The notes: generated by a model from the letters alone, not told the origin. A stretch of DNA of 64,000 nucleotides from Pseudomonas sediminis (GCF_039555755.1 NZ_CP154631.1:3348001-3412000); one strand, 5' to 3'; shown: positions 49,811-58,627, counted from the stretch's first letter. Translations and numbers: made by a program.

Positions 49811-49824
49811 TTGAGCTGGATCAA
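49811..49824 (-). promoter_or_regulatory. ANR/FNR-type box upstream of napE
   Basis: On the minus strand this reads TTGATCCAGCTCAA, 13 of 14 palindromic positions matching TTGAT-N4-ATCAA (one mismatch in the second half). It lies about 65 bp upstream of the napE ATG. Anaerobic activation by ANR or DNR is inferred. An additional perfect 10-bp palindrome CTAACGTTAG lies at 49786-49795, between the box and the gene. Confidence 0.7.
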
Positions 49825-49982
49825 GGAAAAGGAATTGCACGAGCGGTAATGGCACGCGCTCGCGATTATCGATAGCGTGCTAATATTTCGTCTGGTTTCA
49901 TTCACCTGCAGGCGTCACCCGGTTCGGTCTTGCGGCATGTTCCGGCTATCGCTTGCATCCAGCTTCGTGAGCCAGTCCACCC

Positions 49983-51155
49983 ATGTCCGTGACTCATCTG
50001 AGCCGTGGCAGCGCCGGTTATCGGCGTGCCACCCTGGCGCTGTTCTGCGCCGGTTTCGCCACCTTCGCCATGCTTTACTGCGTGCAACCCCTGCTGCCGT
50101 TGTTGGCTGCGCACTTTCGCGTGTCTGCGGCCAGCAGCAGCCTGGCGCTTTCGCTGACTACCCTGAGCCTTGCCCTGTGCCTGCTGGTATCCGGTGCACT
50201 GGCCGAGAGCTGGGGGCGCAAGCCGGTGATGGTCGCGGCGCTGGGCCTGGCCGCGCTACTGGGGATCGCCTGTGCGCTGGTGGAGGAGTGGGGCACGCTG
50301 CTGATGCTGCGTGCGCTGCTGGGGCTGGCGCTGAGCGGTCTTCCGGCGCTGGCCATGGCCTATGTCGGCGAGGAGTTCGACCCCGAAGCGCTGCCTGCCG
50401 CCATGGGGCTGTACATCGGTGGTACGGCGCTGGGCGGTCTGCTCGGGCGCCTGCTGGCCGGCCTGCTCAGCGATATCGGTGGCTGGCCCTGGGCATTGGG
50501 CGGCATCGCCGGGCTCGGCTTGCTGGCGTTGGGGCTGTTCCTCTGGCTGTTGCCGCCTTCGCGGCATTTCACCGCGCAGCCATTGTCCCTGCGCGGGCTG
50601 CTGGGCAATTTCGTTCTGCACCTGAGCAATCCGCGCCTGCGCCTGCTGTTCACCCTGGCCTTCCTGCTGATGGGCGGCTTCGTGGCGCTGTTCAACTACG
50701 TCGGCTTTCGTCTGGCCGGCGCGCCGTTCAACTTGTCTGCCACGGTGATCGGCCTGCTGTTCACCGTCTATCTGCTGGGTATCTTCAGCGCCGGCTGGGC
50801 CGGGCGTCTGGTCCCGCGATTCGGTGCGCGCCAGGTGCTGCATGGCGGCATCGCGCTGATGCTGCTGGGGGTGGCCCTGTGCGCGGCGCCCTGGTTGAGC
50901 GCTGCGGTGGTTGGCCTGGCACTGTTCACGCTCGGCTTCTTCGCCGCTCACGCAGTCGCCAGCGGCCAGGTTGGTGCCCATGCGCAGGGGGCCAAGGCGC
51001 AGGCCTCGGCGTTGTATCTGTGCGCCTATTACCTGGGCTCGAGCCTGGTGGGCTACGTCGGCGGTTATGTCTGGGAGCATGCCGGTTGGCTGGCATTGCT
51101 CGGCGTTCTGGCCTCGCTGTTCGTCGTCGCGATGCTGCTGGTACGTAAGATTTAG
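49983..51155 (+). CDS. MFS transporter, YnfM/CmlA-like
   Basis: The protein has 390 residues and twelve membrane spans. MFS landmarks: loop 2-3 with GALAESWGRKPVM, then RALLGLALSGLPALAMAYVGEEF (RALxGxG-like). The type resembles YnfM-like exporters. The substrate is unknown. It is divergent from napEDABC and 112 bp upstream of oprH. It is not a NarK-type nitrate carrier: I do not see the NarK signature regions. Confidence 0.88.
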   Translation: MSVTHLSRGSAGYRRATLALFCAGFATFAMLYCVQPLLPLLAAHFRVSAASSSLALSLTTLSLALCLLVSGALAESWGRKPVMVAALGLAALLGIACALVEEWGTLLMLRALLGLALSGLPALAMAYVGEEFDPEALPAAMGLYIGGTALGGLLGRLLAGLLSDIGGWPWALGGIAGLGLLALGLFLWLLPPSRHFTAQPLSLRGLLGNFVLHLSNPRLRLLFTLAFLLMGGFVALFNYVGFRLAGAPFNLSATVIGLLFTVYLLGIFSAGWAGRLVPRFGARQVLHGGIALMLLGVALCAAPWLSAAVVGLALFTLGFFAAHAVASGQVGAHAQGAKAQASALYLCAYYLGSSLVGYVGGYVWEHAGWLALLGVLASLFVVAMLLVRKI

Positions 51156-51169
51156 CTTGTTTGCCGCTC

Positions 51170-51208
51170 GTTCAGTGCAGGTTCAAGGAGGGTTCAGCGG
51201 GTATTCAG
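51170..51208 (+). promoter_or_regulatory. Array of four PhoP half-sites upstream of oprH
   Basis: GTTCAG (51170), GTTCAA (51181), GTTCAG (51192) and ATTCAG (51203) are spaced exactly 11 bp apart start to start. PhoP boxes are direct repeats of a GTTTA/GTTCA-like hexamer on an 11-bp period, so the array fits two full PhoP boxes in phase. It lies 60-98 bp before the oprH ATG. Confidence 0.82.
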
Positions 51209-51267
51209 TAGTCTTCCCGCAGACTTGTTGTCGAGTTGATGAAAACCGCAACGAGAGGAATGACTCG

Positions 51268-51873
51268 ATGAAAATCACCCTGAACCGTATCGCATTCGCT
51301 ACCTGCCTGGCACTGGGCGCAACCGCTGCCCAGGCCAACGACAACTTCGTCGGCCTGACCTGGGGCCAGACCGACAACAACATCCAGAAATCCAGCGCGC
51401 TGAACGCCAACCTCGGCAACCCCAAGCTGGACAAGGTGATCAACGGCGAGGGCACCTGGGGCATCCGTGCCGGCCAGAAGACCGCCGATGGCCGTTACTA
51501 CGCGACCTACGAGAACGTCTCCGACACCTACAGTGGCTACAAGCTGCGTCAGCAGAATCTGCTCGGCAGCTACGACATGTTCGTCCCGCTGGGTGACAAC
51601 AACACCAAGCTGTTCGGTGGCGTCACCGCCGGCCTGGTCAAGCTGGAGCAGGAGAGCCGCGGCTTCTCCCGCGATAGCGACATCGGATTTGCCGCTGGCC
51701 TGCAGGCCGGTATCCTTCAGGAACTGAACAGCAACACCTCGATCGAAGCGGGCTATCGTTACCTGCGTACCAACGCCAGCACGGAAATGGCGCCGCACGG
51801 CGCGGGCAAGGCAGGATCGCTGGACCTGCACAGCAGCTCGCAGCTTTACCTCGGTGCCAACTTCGCCTTCTGA
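51268..51873 (+). CDS. oprH: Outer membrane protein OprH
   Basis: The protein has 201 residues with a signal peptide cleaved after AQA (mature N-terminus NDNFVGLTWG). The sequence follows P. aeruginosa OprH closely as I remember it: YYATYENVSDTYSGYKLRQQNLLGSYDMFVPLGDNNTKLFGG, AAGLQAGILQELNSNTSIEAGYRYLRTNASTEM, with a terminal Phe. OprH is an eight-stranded barrel that binds and stabilises LPS at low magnesium. It is the first gene of oprH-phoP-phoQ, under the PhoP array. ACGAGAGG precedes the ATG. Confidence 0.95.
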   Translation: MKITLNRIAFATCLALGATAAQANDNFVGLTWGQTDNNIQKSSALNANLGNPKLDKVINGEGTWGIRAGQKTADGRYYATYENVSDTYSGYKLRQQNLLGSYDMFVPLGDNNTKLFGGVTAGLVKLEQESRGFSRDSDIGFAAGLQAGILQELNSNTSIEAGYRYLRTNASTEMAPHGAGKAGSLDLHSSSQLYLGANFAF

Positions 51874-51939
51874 CGGCGGCTTAGCGTTACCAGGCCGGGC
51901 ATCGCCCGGCCTTCGTTCAACTGAAAAAGGGAGAGTCTC

Positions 51940-52617
51940 ATGAAATTGCTGGTGGTGGAGGATGAGTCGCTGCTGCGTCACCATCTGTTCACTCGCCTCA
52001 GTGAAAACGGGCATGTGGTGGATGCCGTGCGCACCGCCGAAGAAGCACTGTACCGAGCTGAGTCCTTCAATCATGACCTGGCCCTGGTCGACCTCGGTCT
52101 GCCGGGCATGAGCGGTATCGACCTGATCCGTGAGCTGCGCAGCCAGGACAAGAACTTTCCGATCCTGATACTCACCGCACGCGGTAACTGGCAGGACAAG
52201 GTCGAAGGGCTTTCCTGCGGTGCCGACGACTATGTGGTCAAACCGTTCCAGTTCGAGGAGCTGGAAGCACGTCTGAACGCGCTGCTGCGACGTTCTTCCG
52301 GGTTCACCAAGTCGACCATCGAAGCGGGCTCCCTGGTGCTGTACCTCAATCGCAAGCAGGCCACGGTGGATGAACAGTCGCTGCAGCTGACCGCCTACGA
52401 GTACCGCATCCTCGAGTACCTCATGCTGCACCATCAGCAGGTGGTGGCCAAGGAGCGCCTGATGGAACAGCTCTATCCGGGCGACGACGAGCGTGATCCC
52501 AACGTCATAGAAGTGCTGGTAGGTCGTCTGCGGCGCAAGCTGGAGGCAGTGCTGGGCGGCAAACCGATAGAAACCGTGCGTGGCCAGGGCTACATGTTCA
52601 ACGAGCGCTGCAAGTGA
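51940..52617 (+). CDS. phoP: Two-component response regulator PhoP
   Basis: The protein has 225 residues, OmpR-type. The receiver domain has the acidic pocket (VVEDESLLR), the phospho-acceptor Asp in LALVDLGLPGMSG, the switch Thr in ILTARG, and the Lys in VVKPFQFEE. The DNA-binding winged helix holds LTAYEYRILEYLMLHHQQVVAKERLMEQLY and RRKLEAVLGGKPIETVRGQGYMF. It regulates lipid A modification and polymyxin/low-magnesium responses, and drives its own operon via oprH. It overlaps phoQ by 4 bp (GTGA). Confidence 0.96.
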   Translation: MKLLVVEDESLLRHHLFTRLSENGHVVDAVRTAEEALYRAESFNHDLALVDLGLPGMSGIDLIRELRSQDKNFPILILTARGNWQDKVEGLSCGADDYVVKPFQFEELEARLNALLRRSSGFTKSTIEAGSLVLYLNRKQATVDEQSLQLTAYEYRILEYLMLHHQQVVAKERLMEQLYPGDDERDPNVIEVLVGRLRRKLEAVLGGKPIETVRGQGYMFNERCK

Positions 52618-53996
52618 GTCGAGCGCGCGCCGTTCTACGCAAGCTGCGTATGCGTTTCGCCTCCCTGCGGCTGCGTTTGATGCTGGCCAGCGCCGCGCTG
52701 GCGATGCTGTTCATGCTGCTGTTGATGCCGGTGCTGCAGGGCGTGTTTCTCATGGCCCTGGAGCAGACCATCGAAAAGCGCCTGGCCTCCGACGCGGCAG
52801 CGCTGATATCCGCCGCGCGTATCGACGACGGCCAGTTGCACATGCCGGAGAAGATGCCGGACGAAGAATTCGACAACCTCGACTCGCACCTGCGGGGCTT
52901 CATCTTCGACCGTGAAGGCCAGATGCTCTGGCGCTCGCGCTCATCCATCGACGAACTGGTGCGCTACCTGCCGCGCTACGACGGCCGCGGCCATGAGTTT
53001 GTGCGGATTCGTGACGACAGTGGCCAGGAATACTTCGTGTACGACATCGAAGTGGATCTGCTGCGCGGCGATCAAACCGCCCTGAGCATCGTCACCATGC
53101 AGCCGACACGCGAGTATGAGGGGCTGTTCAACGGTTTCGCCTGGCAACTGCGCCTGTGGCTGGGGATCGCACTGCTGGTGCTGCTGGGCCTGCTCTGGTT
53201 CGGCCTGACCTGGGGTTTTCGCAGCCTGCGCGGCCTCAGCGACGAGCTCGATGGCGTGGAGGCGGGCACTCGCCAGCGCCTGAGCGACGAGCATCCGCGC
53301 GAACTGCTGCGCCTGACCAATTCCCTCAACCGCCTGCTCGACAGCGAGCGGCGTCAGCGCGAGCGTTATCGCGATTCGCTGGAGGACCTCGCCCATAGCC
53401 TGAAAACACCGCTCAGTGTGCTCCAGGGCATCGGCGAAACCCTCGCCGTGCAACCGGAGAATCGTGAGCAGGCGCAGTTGATGCAGGCGCAGATCGAACG
53501 CATGAGCCAGCAGGTTGGCTATCAGTTGCAGCGCGCCAGCCTGCGCCGCAGCGGCCTGGTGCGTCATCGCGAACAGGTCTGGCCGCTGCTCGACGGCCTG
53601 TGCCGTTCGCTGGACAAGGTCTACCGCGACAAGCGCGTCGAAGCGACGCTGGAGGTACCCCAGCACAGCCAGATCACCATGGAGCGTGGCGCTCTGATGG
53701 AGCTGCTGGGCAACCTGCTGGAGAATGCCTACCGCCTCTGCCTGCATCGCGTACGTGTCAGGCTGCAACCCCTGGCTGGCGGCTGCCTGATCACCATCGA
53801 GGACGACGGCCCTGGCGTGCCGCAGCAGCAGCGTGAGCGCGTACTACAGCGCGGCGAGCGTCTGGATGCACAGAACCCGGGGCAGGGCATCGGCCTTGCG
53901 GTGGTGGAAGATATCGTCGAAAGCTACGACGGTGAGCTGAGTCTGGAAGACTCCGAACTGGGCGGCGCCTGTTTCAGGGTGCGGTTGTACGACTGA
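52614..53996 (+). CDS. phoQ: Two-component sensor kinase PhoQ
   Basis: The protein has 460 residues: two membrane spans (LMLASAALAMLFMLLLMPVLQ; LWLGIALLVLLGLLWFGLTWGF) bracket a periplasmic sensor domain with acidic segments (EKMPDEEFDNLDSHLRG) that bind Mg2+ in the family. HAMP, then the H box LEDLAHSLKTPLSVL, the N box LLGNLLENAYRLC, and G boxes DDGPGVP and GQGIGLAV follow. It autophosphorylates and transfers to PhoP. The GTG start overlaps phoP; a later ATG at 52650 would shorten it by 12 residues. Confidence 0.95.
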   Translation: MSRARAVLRKLRMRFASLRLRLMLASAALAMLFMLLLMPVLQGVFLMALEQTIEKRLASDAAALISAARIDDGQLHMPEKMPDEEFDNLDSHLRGFIFDREGQMLWRSRSSIDELVRYLPRYDGRGHEFVRIRDDSGQEYFVYDIEVDLLRGDQTALSIVTMQPTREYEGLFNGFAWQLRLWLGIALLVLLGLLWFGLTWGFRSLRGLSDELDGVEAGTRQRLSDEHPRELLRLTNSLNRLLDSERRQRERYRDSLEDLAHSLKTPLSVLQGIGETLAVQPENREQAQLMQAQIERMSQQVGYQLQRASLRRSGLVRHREQVWPLLDGLCRSLDKVYRDKRVEATLEVPQHSQITMERGALMELLGNLLENAYRLCLHRVRVRLQPLAGGCLITIEDDGPGVPQQQRERVLQRGERLDAQNPGQGIGLAVVEDIVESYDGELSLEDSELGGACFRVRLYD

Positions 53997-54008
53997 GTCG
54001 TGACCGGC

Positions 54009-54425
54009 TCAAGAGACCCATTGCGGGTTCCACACCACTTCCCAGACGTGACCGTCCGGGTCCTGAAAGTAACCGGAGTAGCCACCCCAAAATGTTCTGT
54101 GGGCCGGCTTGATGATCGCCGCGCCCGCTGCCTTGGCCTGTGTCATGAGCGTATCGACTTCTTCTGCACTGGCCACGTTGTGACCAAGCGTCATCTCGGT
54201 AGGGCTGCTGGGATGCACGGCTAGGCCGGTGTCATGCGCAATGCTGGCGCGCGGCCACAGCGCTAGACGCAGGCCCGCCTGCATGTCGATGAAAACCACT
54301 GCGCCATGTTCGAATTGCTGGCCGACTATGCCTTCTGTCGCGAAGCCCAAACCATCACGATAGAAACGCAGTGAAGCCTCAAGATCCTCTACTCCCAGGG
54401 TGATAACGCTTACACGAGCTCTCAT
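54009..54425 (-). CDS. VOC (glyoxalase/bleomycin-resistance) family protein
   Basis: The protein has 138 residues, one VOC module pair. An N-terminal beta-alpha-beta (VSVITLGVEDLEASLRFYRDGLGF) is followed by the second half ending DPDGHVWEVVWNPQ, with candidate metal-site residues from the typical positions. The substrate is unknown. The start is at 54425; the reading frame remains open far upstream through the AraC gene, but that part is a shadow of that gene. Confidence 0.85.
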   Translation of the reverse strand: MRARVSVITLGVEDLEASLRFYRDGLGFATEGIVGQQFEHGAVVFIDMQAGLRLALWPRASIAHDTGLAVHPSSPTEMTLGHNVASAEEVDTLMTQAKAAGAAIIKPAHRTFWGGYSGYFQDPDGHVWEVVWNPQWVS

Positions 54426-54466
54426 TCGATCTCTCCTGCTACTGATTCGGTCTAGGTTCGTGTGGC

Positions 54467-55465
54467 TTAACCTTCCTGCGCCCGATAAGCCCCTGGCGTC
54501 AGCCCCGTCCATTTCTTGAACGCGCGGTGAAAGGCCGAGGGTTCGGAGAAGCCGAGTTGTTCGGTGATGTCCTGAATCGCCAGTTCGTCGCGGCCCAGGT
54601 GGTAGATGGCCAGATCGCGGCGCAGGTGATCCTTGAGCTCCTGGAAGCTGGTGCCTTCTTCGCGCAGGTGGCGGCGCAGGGTTTGCGGGCTGGTGTGCAG
54701 GTGTTGGGCGACCTGTTCCAGGTCCGGCCAGGTACGACAGTCGCGGCCGAGCAGGCGACGAATCTGGCTGATCAGGCTGTCGCCGCCGTCGGGGCGGGCC
54801 AACAGGTCGGCGGGGGAGTGCTGGAGAAACTGCTTGAGGGTGCGTTCGTCCTGCAGCAGCGGCATGGCCAGGTAGCGGGAATGGAACAGCAGGCTGGTTT
54901 GTCCGGCGGCAAAGCGCCGGCTGCAGGGGAATAGCAGTTCGTACTCGGTGGCATGCGCGGGTTCGGGGTAGGCGAAGGTGGCTTCTTCCAAACGGATGCG
55001 TTGGCCGATCAGCCAACTGCCCAGGCGATGCCAGATCACCAGCAGGCTCTCCACGAGAAAATGATCCGGGTCCCACAGCGTGCTGTCGTCGACGCTCAGC
55101 CGCGCCCAGTCGCCTTCGCGTTGCAGGCTGATGCTCGGTGCGTCGGGAAACAGGCCGTAGAACATTGCGCCACGGCTCAGGGCTTTTTCCAGGCTGCGGC
55201 AGTGGATGATGGCGTGACCCATCATGGCGAAGGTGCCGCGTTTGCTCGGCTGGCGGCCGAAGCCGAGGTATTCGTCGTCCAGCGATTCCCACAGCAGTTG
55301 CATCAGCCGGGAAAATTGTTCCGGGGCGATACGTGCGCGTGGCTCGACCAGCACGGCGCTCTGAATACCAGCCTGACGCAGTATTGGGTCGCAGGCCAGG
55401 CCGTGGCGGTCCGCACCGCGCAGGGCGGCGCGGACGAAGTGGCTGGCAATAGTGCGTTCGCGCAT
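54467..55465 (-). CDS. AraC-family transcriptional regulator (Arabinose_bd N-terminal type)
   Basis: The protein has 332 residues. The N-terminal effector domain (residues 1-225) is of the Arabinose_bd/OruR-ArgR-like type (AALRGADRHGLACDPILRQAGI at its start). The C-terminal AraC HTH has two helix-turn-helices (LEQVAQHLHTSPQTLRRHLREEGTSFQELKDHLRR and IQDITEQLGFSEPSAFHRAFKKWTGLTPGAYR). The start at 55465 is preferred because the family begins at such a short N-terminus. It is divergent from the acyl-CoA dehydrogenase gene and is likely its regulator. The inducer is unknown. Confidence 0.9.
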   Translation of the reverse strand: MRERTIASHFVRAALRGADRHGLACDPILRQAGIQSAVLVEPRARIAPEQFSRLMQLLWESLDDEYLGFGRQPSKRGTFAMMGHAIIHCRSLEKALSRGAMFYGLFPDAPSISLQREGDWARLSVDDSTLWDPDHFLVESLLVIWHRLGSWLIGQRIRLEEATFAYPEPAHATEYELLFPCSRRFAAGQTSLLFHSRYLAMPLLQDERTLKQFLQHSPADLLARPDGGDSLISQIRRLLGRDCRTWPDLEQVAQHLHTSPQTLRRHLREEGTSFQELKDHLRRDLAIYHLGRDELAIQDITEQLGFSEPSAFHRAFKKWTGLTPGAYRAQEG

Positions 55466-55628
55466 GCTGGGTTTCCGAAAGCGAGGGTGGTCGATGGTAG
55501 GCAGTTGCTCCCAGCCAGGGCAAGCCAACCGAGCGATTGGGTCAACCGAGGCTGAGCGTATGGGTCATTGAGGGGCGGCGGGGCGGCCCTTAACCTCGAG
55601 GACATAACAACAGCGGAGGACCCGCCCC

Positions 55629-56768
55629 ATGCAACGCAACCATTTCGACACCGAGCACAACCTGTTCCGCGACGCTTTCGCTGCGTTTCTCGATAAAGAG
55701 GTGGTGCCGCATCAGGAGGCCTGGGAAGAGGCTGGGGTGGTGGATCGCAGCGTGTGGCGCAAAGCCGGCGAGATGGGTTTTCTGCTGCCCTGGGCGGACG
55801 AGGAGTACGGCGGAGCGGGGCTCAAGGACTTTCGTTACGAGCAGATCATGAGCGAGGAGCTGGCGCGCATCAACGAGCCGGGGTTCATGATCCCGCTGCA
55901 CTCGGCGTTGTGCGGTCCCTATATCGCCGAGTATGGCAATGCCGAGCAGAAGGCGCGGCTGCTGCCGGGCATCATCAGCGGTGAAACCATTCTGGCGGTA
56001 GCGATGACCGAGCCGTCTGCCGGATCGGATCTGGCCGGCATGCGCACCACGGCGGTGGACAAGGGCGATCACTGGTTGCTAAACGGCTCCAAGGTGTTCA
56101 TCTCCAATGGCTATCTGGCCGATGTGGTGATCGTCGCGGCCAAGACCGACCCGGCCAACAAGCACGCCATGGGCCTGTTTCTGGTGGAGCGCGGCATGCC
56201 CGGCTTCGAGCGTGGCAAGAAGCTGAAGAAACTCGGCATGCACAGCCAGGACACCGCCGAGCTGTTCTTCAATGACGTCAAGGTGCCGAAGGACAACCTT
56301 CTGGGCGATGCCAAGGGCGGCTTCTTCTACCTGATGAACATGCTGGCCCAGGAGCGTCTGACCAATGCCTGTGGTGCAGTGGCCGGCGCCGAGGCGGCAC
56401 TGCAGACCACCATCGAGTACGTCAAGGAACGCCACGCTTTTGGCCGCCCGGTGGCGCATTTTCAGAACACCCGCTTCAAGCTGGCGGAAATGCGCACGCA
56501 GGTCGACGTGGCGCAGGTGTTCACCGACCGCTGCGTGATGGATCACAACCAGAAGAAGCTCACTCCCGAAGTGGCTGCCGAGGCCAAGCTATTCACTACC
56601 GAACTGCTCGGCAAGGTGGTGGACGAGGGCGTGCAGCTGCACGGCGGCTGGGGCTACATGTGGGAGTACCCGATCTGCAAGATGTACGCGAATGCGCGTA
56701 TTCAGCGCATCTTCGCCGGCACCTCGGAGATCATGAAGGAGATCATCAGTCGCGGGATGAAGCTGTAG
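55629..56768 (+). CDS. Acyl-CoA dehydrogenase
   Basis: The protein has 379 residues, an FAD-dependent acyl-CoA dehydrogenase. Typical segments: AVAMTEPSAGSDLAGMRTTAVDKG, GSKVFISNGYLADVVIV, ERLTNACGAVAGAEAAL, the C-terminal QLHGGWGYMWEYPICKMYANARIQRIFAGTSEIMKEIISR with GWGY and ARIxRIFxGTxEI. A catalytic Glu is expected in the C-terminal helical region. The chain specificity is not visible. AGCGGAGG precedes the ATG. It is followed 76 bp later by a CoA transferase, and is divergent from the AraC gene, suggesting a regulated acyl-CoA catabolic pair. Confidence 0.93.
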   Translation: MQRNHFDTEHNLFRDAFAAFLDKEVVPHQEAWEEAGVVDRSVWRKAGEMGFLLPWADEEYGGAGLKDFRYEQIMSEELARINEPGFMIPLHSALCGPYIAEYGNAEQKARLLPGIISGETILAVAMTEPSAGSDLAGMRTTAVDKGDHWLLNGSKVFISNGYLADVVIVAAKTDPANKHAMGLFLVERGMPGFERGKKLKKLGMHSQDTAELFFNDVKVPKDNLLGDAKGGFFYLMNMLAQERLTNACGAVAGAEAALQTTIEYVKERHAFGRPVAHFQNTRFKLAEMRTQVDVAQVFTDRCVMDHNQKKLTPEVAAEAKLFTTELLGKVVDEGVQLHGGWGYMWEYPICKMYANARIQRIFAGTSEIMKEIISRGMKL

Positions 56769-56844
56769 GCGAGCCTTTCATCTACCCTCGTAGGGCGGGT
56801 ACGAACCTGCCAGCACTACGCCAAACATCGCATCTGGAGTCACC

Positions 56845-58026
56845 ATGTCCGGCCCGTTGTCATCACTGAAGATTCTCGATTTTTCCACGCTGCTGCCTGG
56901 GCCGTTCGCCTCGTTGCTGCTGGCCGACATGGGCGCCGAGGTGCTGCGGGTAGAGTCGCCCACGCGCATGGATCTGGTACGCGTGCTGCCGCCGCACGAC
57001 GGCGGAACCTCCACCAGTCACGCCTACCTCAACCGCAACAAGCGCAGCATCGCCCTGGACCTTAAGCGGCCAGAGGCCGTTGAGGTGGTCAAGCAACTGG
57101 TCAGTGAGTACGACATCGTGCTCGAGCAGTTCCGCCCCGGCGTGATGGACAAGCTGGGTGTCGGCTACGATGCGCTCAAGGCGATCAACCCGCGGCTGAT
57201 CTACGTGTCGATCACCGGCTACGGCCAGAGCGGGCCATACCGTGACCGTGCCGGGCATGACATCAACTACCTGGCACTGGCCGGTATCGCCAGCTATACA
57301 GGGCGCCGCGACAGTGGCCCGTTACCGCTTGGCGTGCAGTTGGCCGACCTGGCAGGTGGCTCGCTGCATGGCGTGATCGGCCTGCTCGCGGCCGTGGTAC
57401 AGCGCCAGGTTACCGGCCTGGGGCAGCAGGTCGACGTGAGCATGACCGACTGCGCGTTCAGCCTGCACGGCATGGCGGGGGCTGGCTACCTGGGGGCTGG
57501 CGTCGAGCCTGACATGGAAAACCAGGCGCTTAATGGCGGCAGCTTTTACGACTACTACCGCACCCGCGACGGCCGCTGGTTCTCTGTCGGCAGCCTGGAG
57601 CCGCAGTTCATGCAGCAGTTCTGCGCGGCCATCGGCCGCCCCGAGTTGGCGGCGCGTGGTCTGTCGCAAAAGCCCGAGGACCAGCGCGCGCTCAAGCGCG
57701 AGATCGAGATCGAGTTCGAGAAGCGCGATTTCGCGCAATGGTGCGCGGTGTTCGCCGAGCTGGATGCTTGCGTCGAGCCAATGCTGCCGCTGGCCGAGGC
57801 GGTGCAGCATCCGCAGATCAGGGCGCGCGAACTGGTCGTCGAGGTGCCGCGCGAAGGCTTGCCGGCGCAGGCGCAACTGGCCTGCCCGCTGAAGTTCTCC
57901 GAAGGGCTACCACCGCCAAGGCATGTCGGTGCGGCAGTTGGCGCACATACTGCCGAGGTGCTGGCTGAGCTGGGCTACGACGCCGAACAGATCGAGGCGT
58001 TGAGGAGTGCTAGGGCGCTGGGTTGA
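56845..58026 (+). CDS. CaiB/BaiF-type class III CoA transferase
   Basis: The protein has 393 residues, CoA-transferase family III. The N-terminal Rossmann part has LDFSTLLPGPFASLLLADMGAEVLRVESP, with the typical NKRSIALDLKRPEAVEVV and VLEQFRPGVMDKLGVGYDAL; the catalytic Asp is likely in VQLADLAGG. AlphaC-methylacyl-CoA racemases are close relatives, and the length fits both. It likely forms an operon with the acyl-CoA dehydrogenase upstream. The substrate is unknown. Confidence 0.9.
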   Translation: MSGPLSSLKILDFSTLLPGPFASLLLADMGAEVLRVESPTRMDLVRVLPPHDGGTSTSHAYLNRNKRSIALDLKRPEAVEVVKQLVSEYDIVLEQFRPGVMDKLGVGYDALKAINPRLIYVSITGYGQSGPYRDRAGHDINYLALAGIASYTGRRDSGPLPLGVQLADLAGGSLHGVIGLLAAVVQRQVTGLGQQVDVSMTDCAFSLHGMAGAGYLGAGVEPDMENQALNGGSFYDYYRTRDGRWFSVGSLEPQFMQQFCAAIGRPELAARGLSQKPEDQRALKREIEIEFEKRDFAQWCAVFAELDACVEPMLPLAEAVQHPQIRARELVVEVPREGLPAQAQLACPLKFSEGLPPPRHVGAAVGAHTAEVLAELGYDAEQIEALRSARALG

Positions 58027-58053
58027 GTCGAACGGCTCACTGTCTGGCAATGT

Positions 58054-58110
58054 CGGTGCGCCGCACCCTGTGGGGTTTCGATACCGGCATAGGGTACGCC
58101 GCGCGCACCG
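58054..58110. repeat. REP-like inverted repeat (GGTGCG/CACCCT type)
   Basis: CGGTGCG...CACCCTGTG (58054-58072) faces CATAGGGT...CGCACCG (58088-58110) with some mismatches. It shares the CACCCT/AGGGTGCG core with the element at 3157-3224. It lies between the convergent CoA-transferase and sprT genes. Confidence 0.6.
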
Positions 58111-58132
58111 AGGCGTTATGAAGTTTCCCTCA

Positions 58133-58627
58133 TCACTCCTGGCGCTGCTCACCGCTGAAGGTCAGCGTCACCTTGCAGCGCCGGCAGTAGTAGCGGCGGC
58201 CCTTGGCGACCAGAGCGTGACGCTGGGCGGAGAAGGGAAACTCACCATCCGCGCAGCTACAACGATAGATGAAGCGACTGACCTTGCGCCGTTCGACTTC
58301 ATAGCTGTGGCAGCGATGTGGCGGCAGTTCGTAGACGCCGCGCATGATCAACTGCCACTCCTCACCATGCGGCTGGATGCGCGGGCCGAATAGCTGGTGG
58401 GCGACCATGTGAGCGACTTCGTGAGGCACGGTCTGGCGCAGGAAATCCTCATGGTTGGCGCGGTACAACTGCAGGTTGAAACGCAACTTGTTTTCCGTGA
58501 GGTGTGCGACGCCAGCCTTCTGGCCACGCAGCTTGAAGCTGATCTCGGGGCGGGCAAAGCGTTGCTTGAAGAAGGTTTCGGCCTGCTGATAGCAGGCTTC
58601 GACGCGGGCTTGAATCTGTTCGGGCAT
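58133..58627 (-). CDS. sprT: SprT-family zinc metalloprotease-like protein
   Basis: SprT, 164 residues. The gluzincin motif HEVAHMVAH (HExxH) is in RQTVPHEVAHMVAHQLFG. A C-terminal zinc ribbon is formed by YRCSCADGEF and YYCRRCKVTLTF. The family includes E. coli SprT and the eukaryotic Spartan proteases; the bacterial role is unproven. It is convergent with the CoA transferase. Confidence 0.93.
   Translation of the reverse strand: MPEQIQARVEACYQQAETFFKQRFARPEISFKLRGQKAGVAHLTENKLRFNLQLYRANHEDFLRQTVPHEVAHMVAHQLFGPRIQPHGEEWQLIMRGVYELPPHRCHSYEVERRKVSRFIYRCSCADGEFPFSAQRHALVAKGRRYYCRRCKVTLTFSGEQRQE

Noticed and set aside
54426..55523. A long N-terminal extension of the VOC protein
   Set aside because: The upstream part is the AraC gene read in another frame (Arg/Pro-rich, no homology); the VOC domain starts naturally at 54425.
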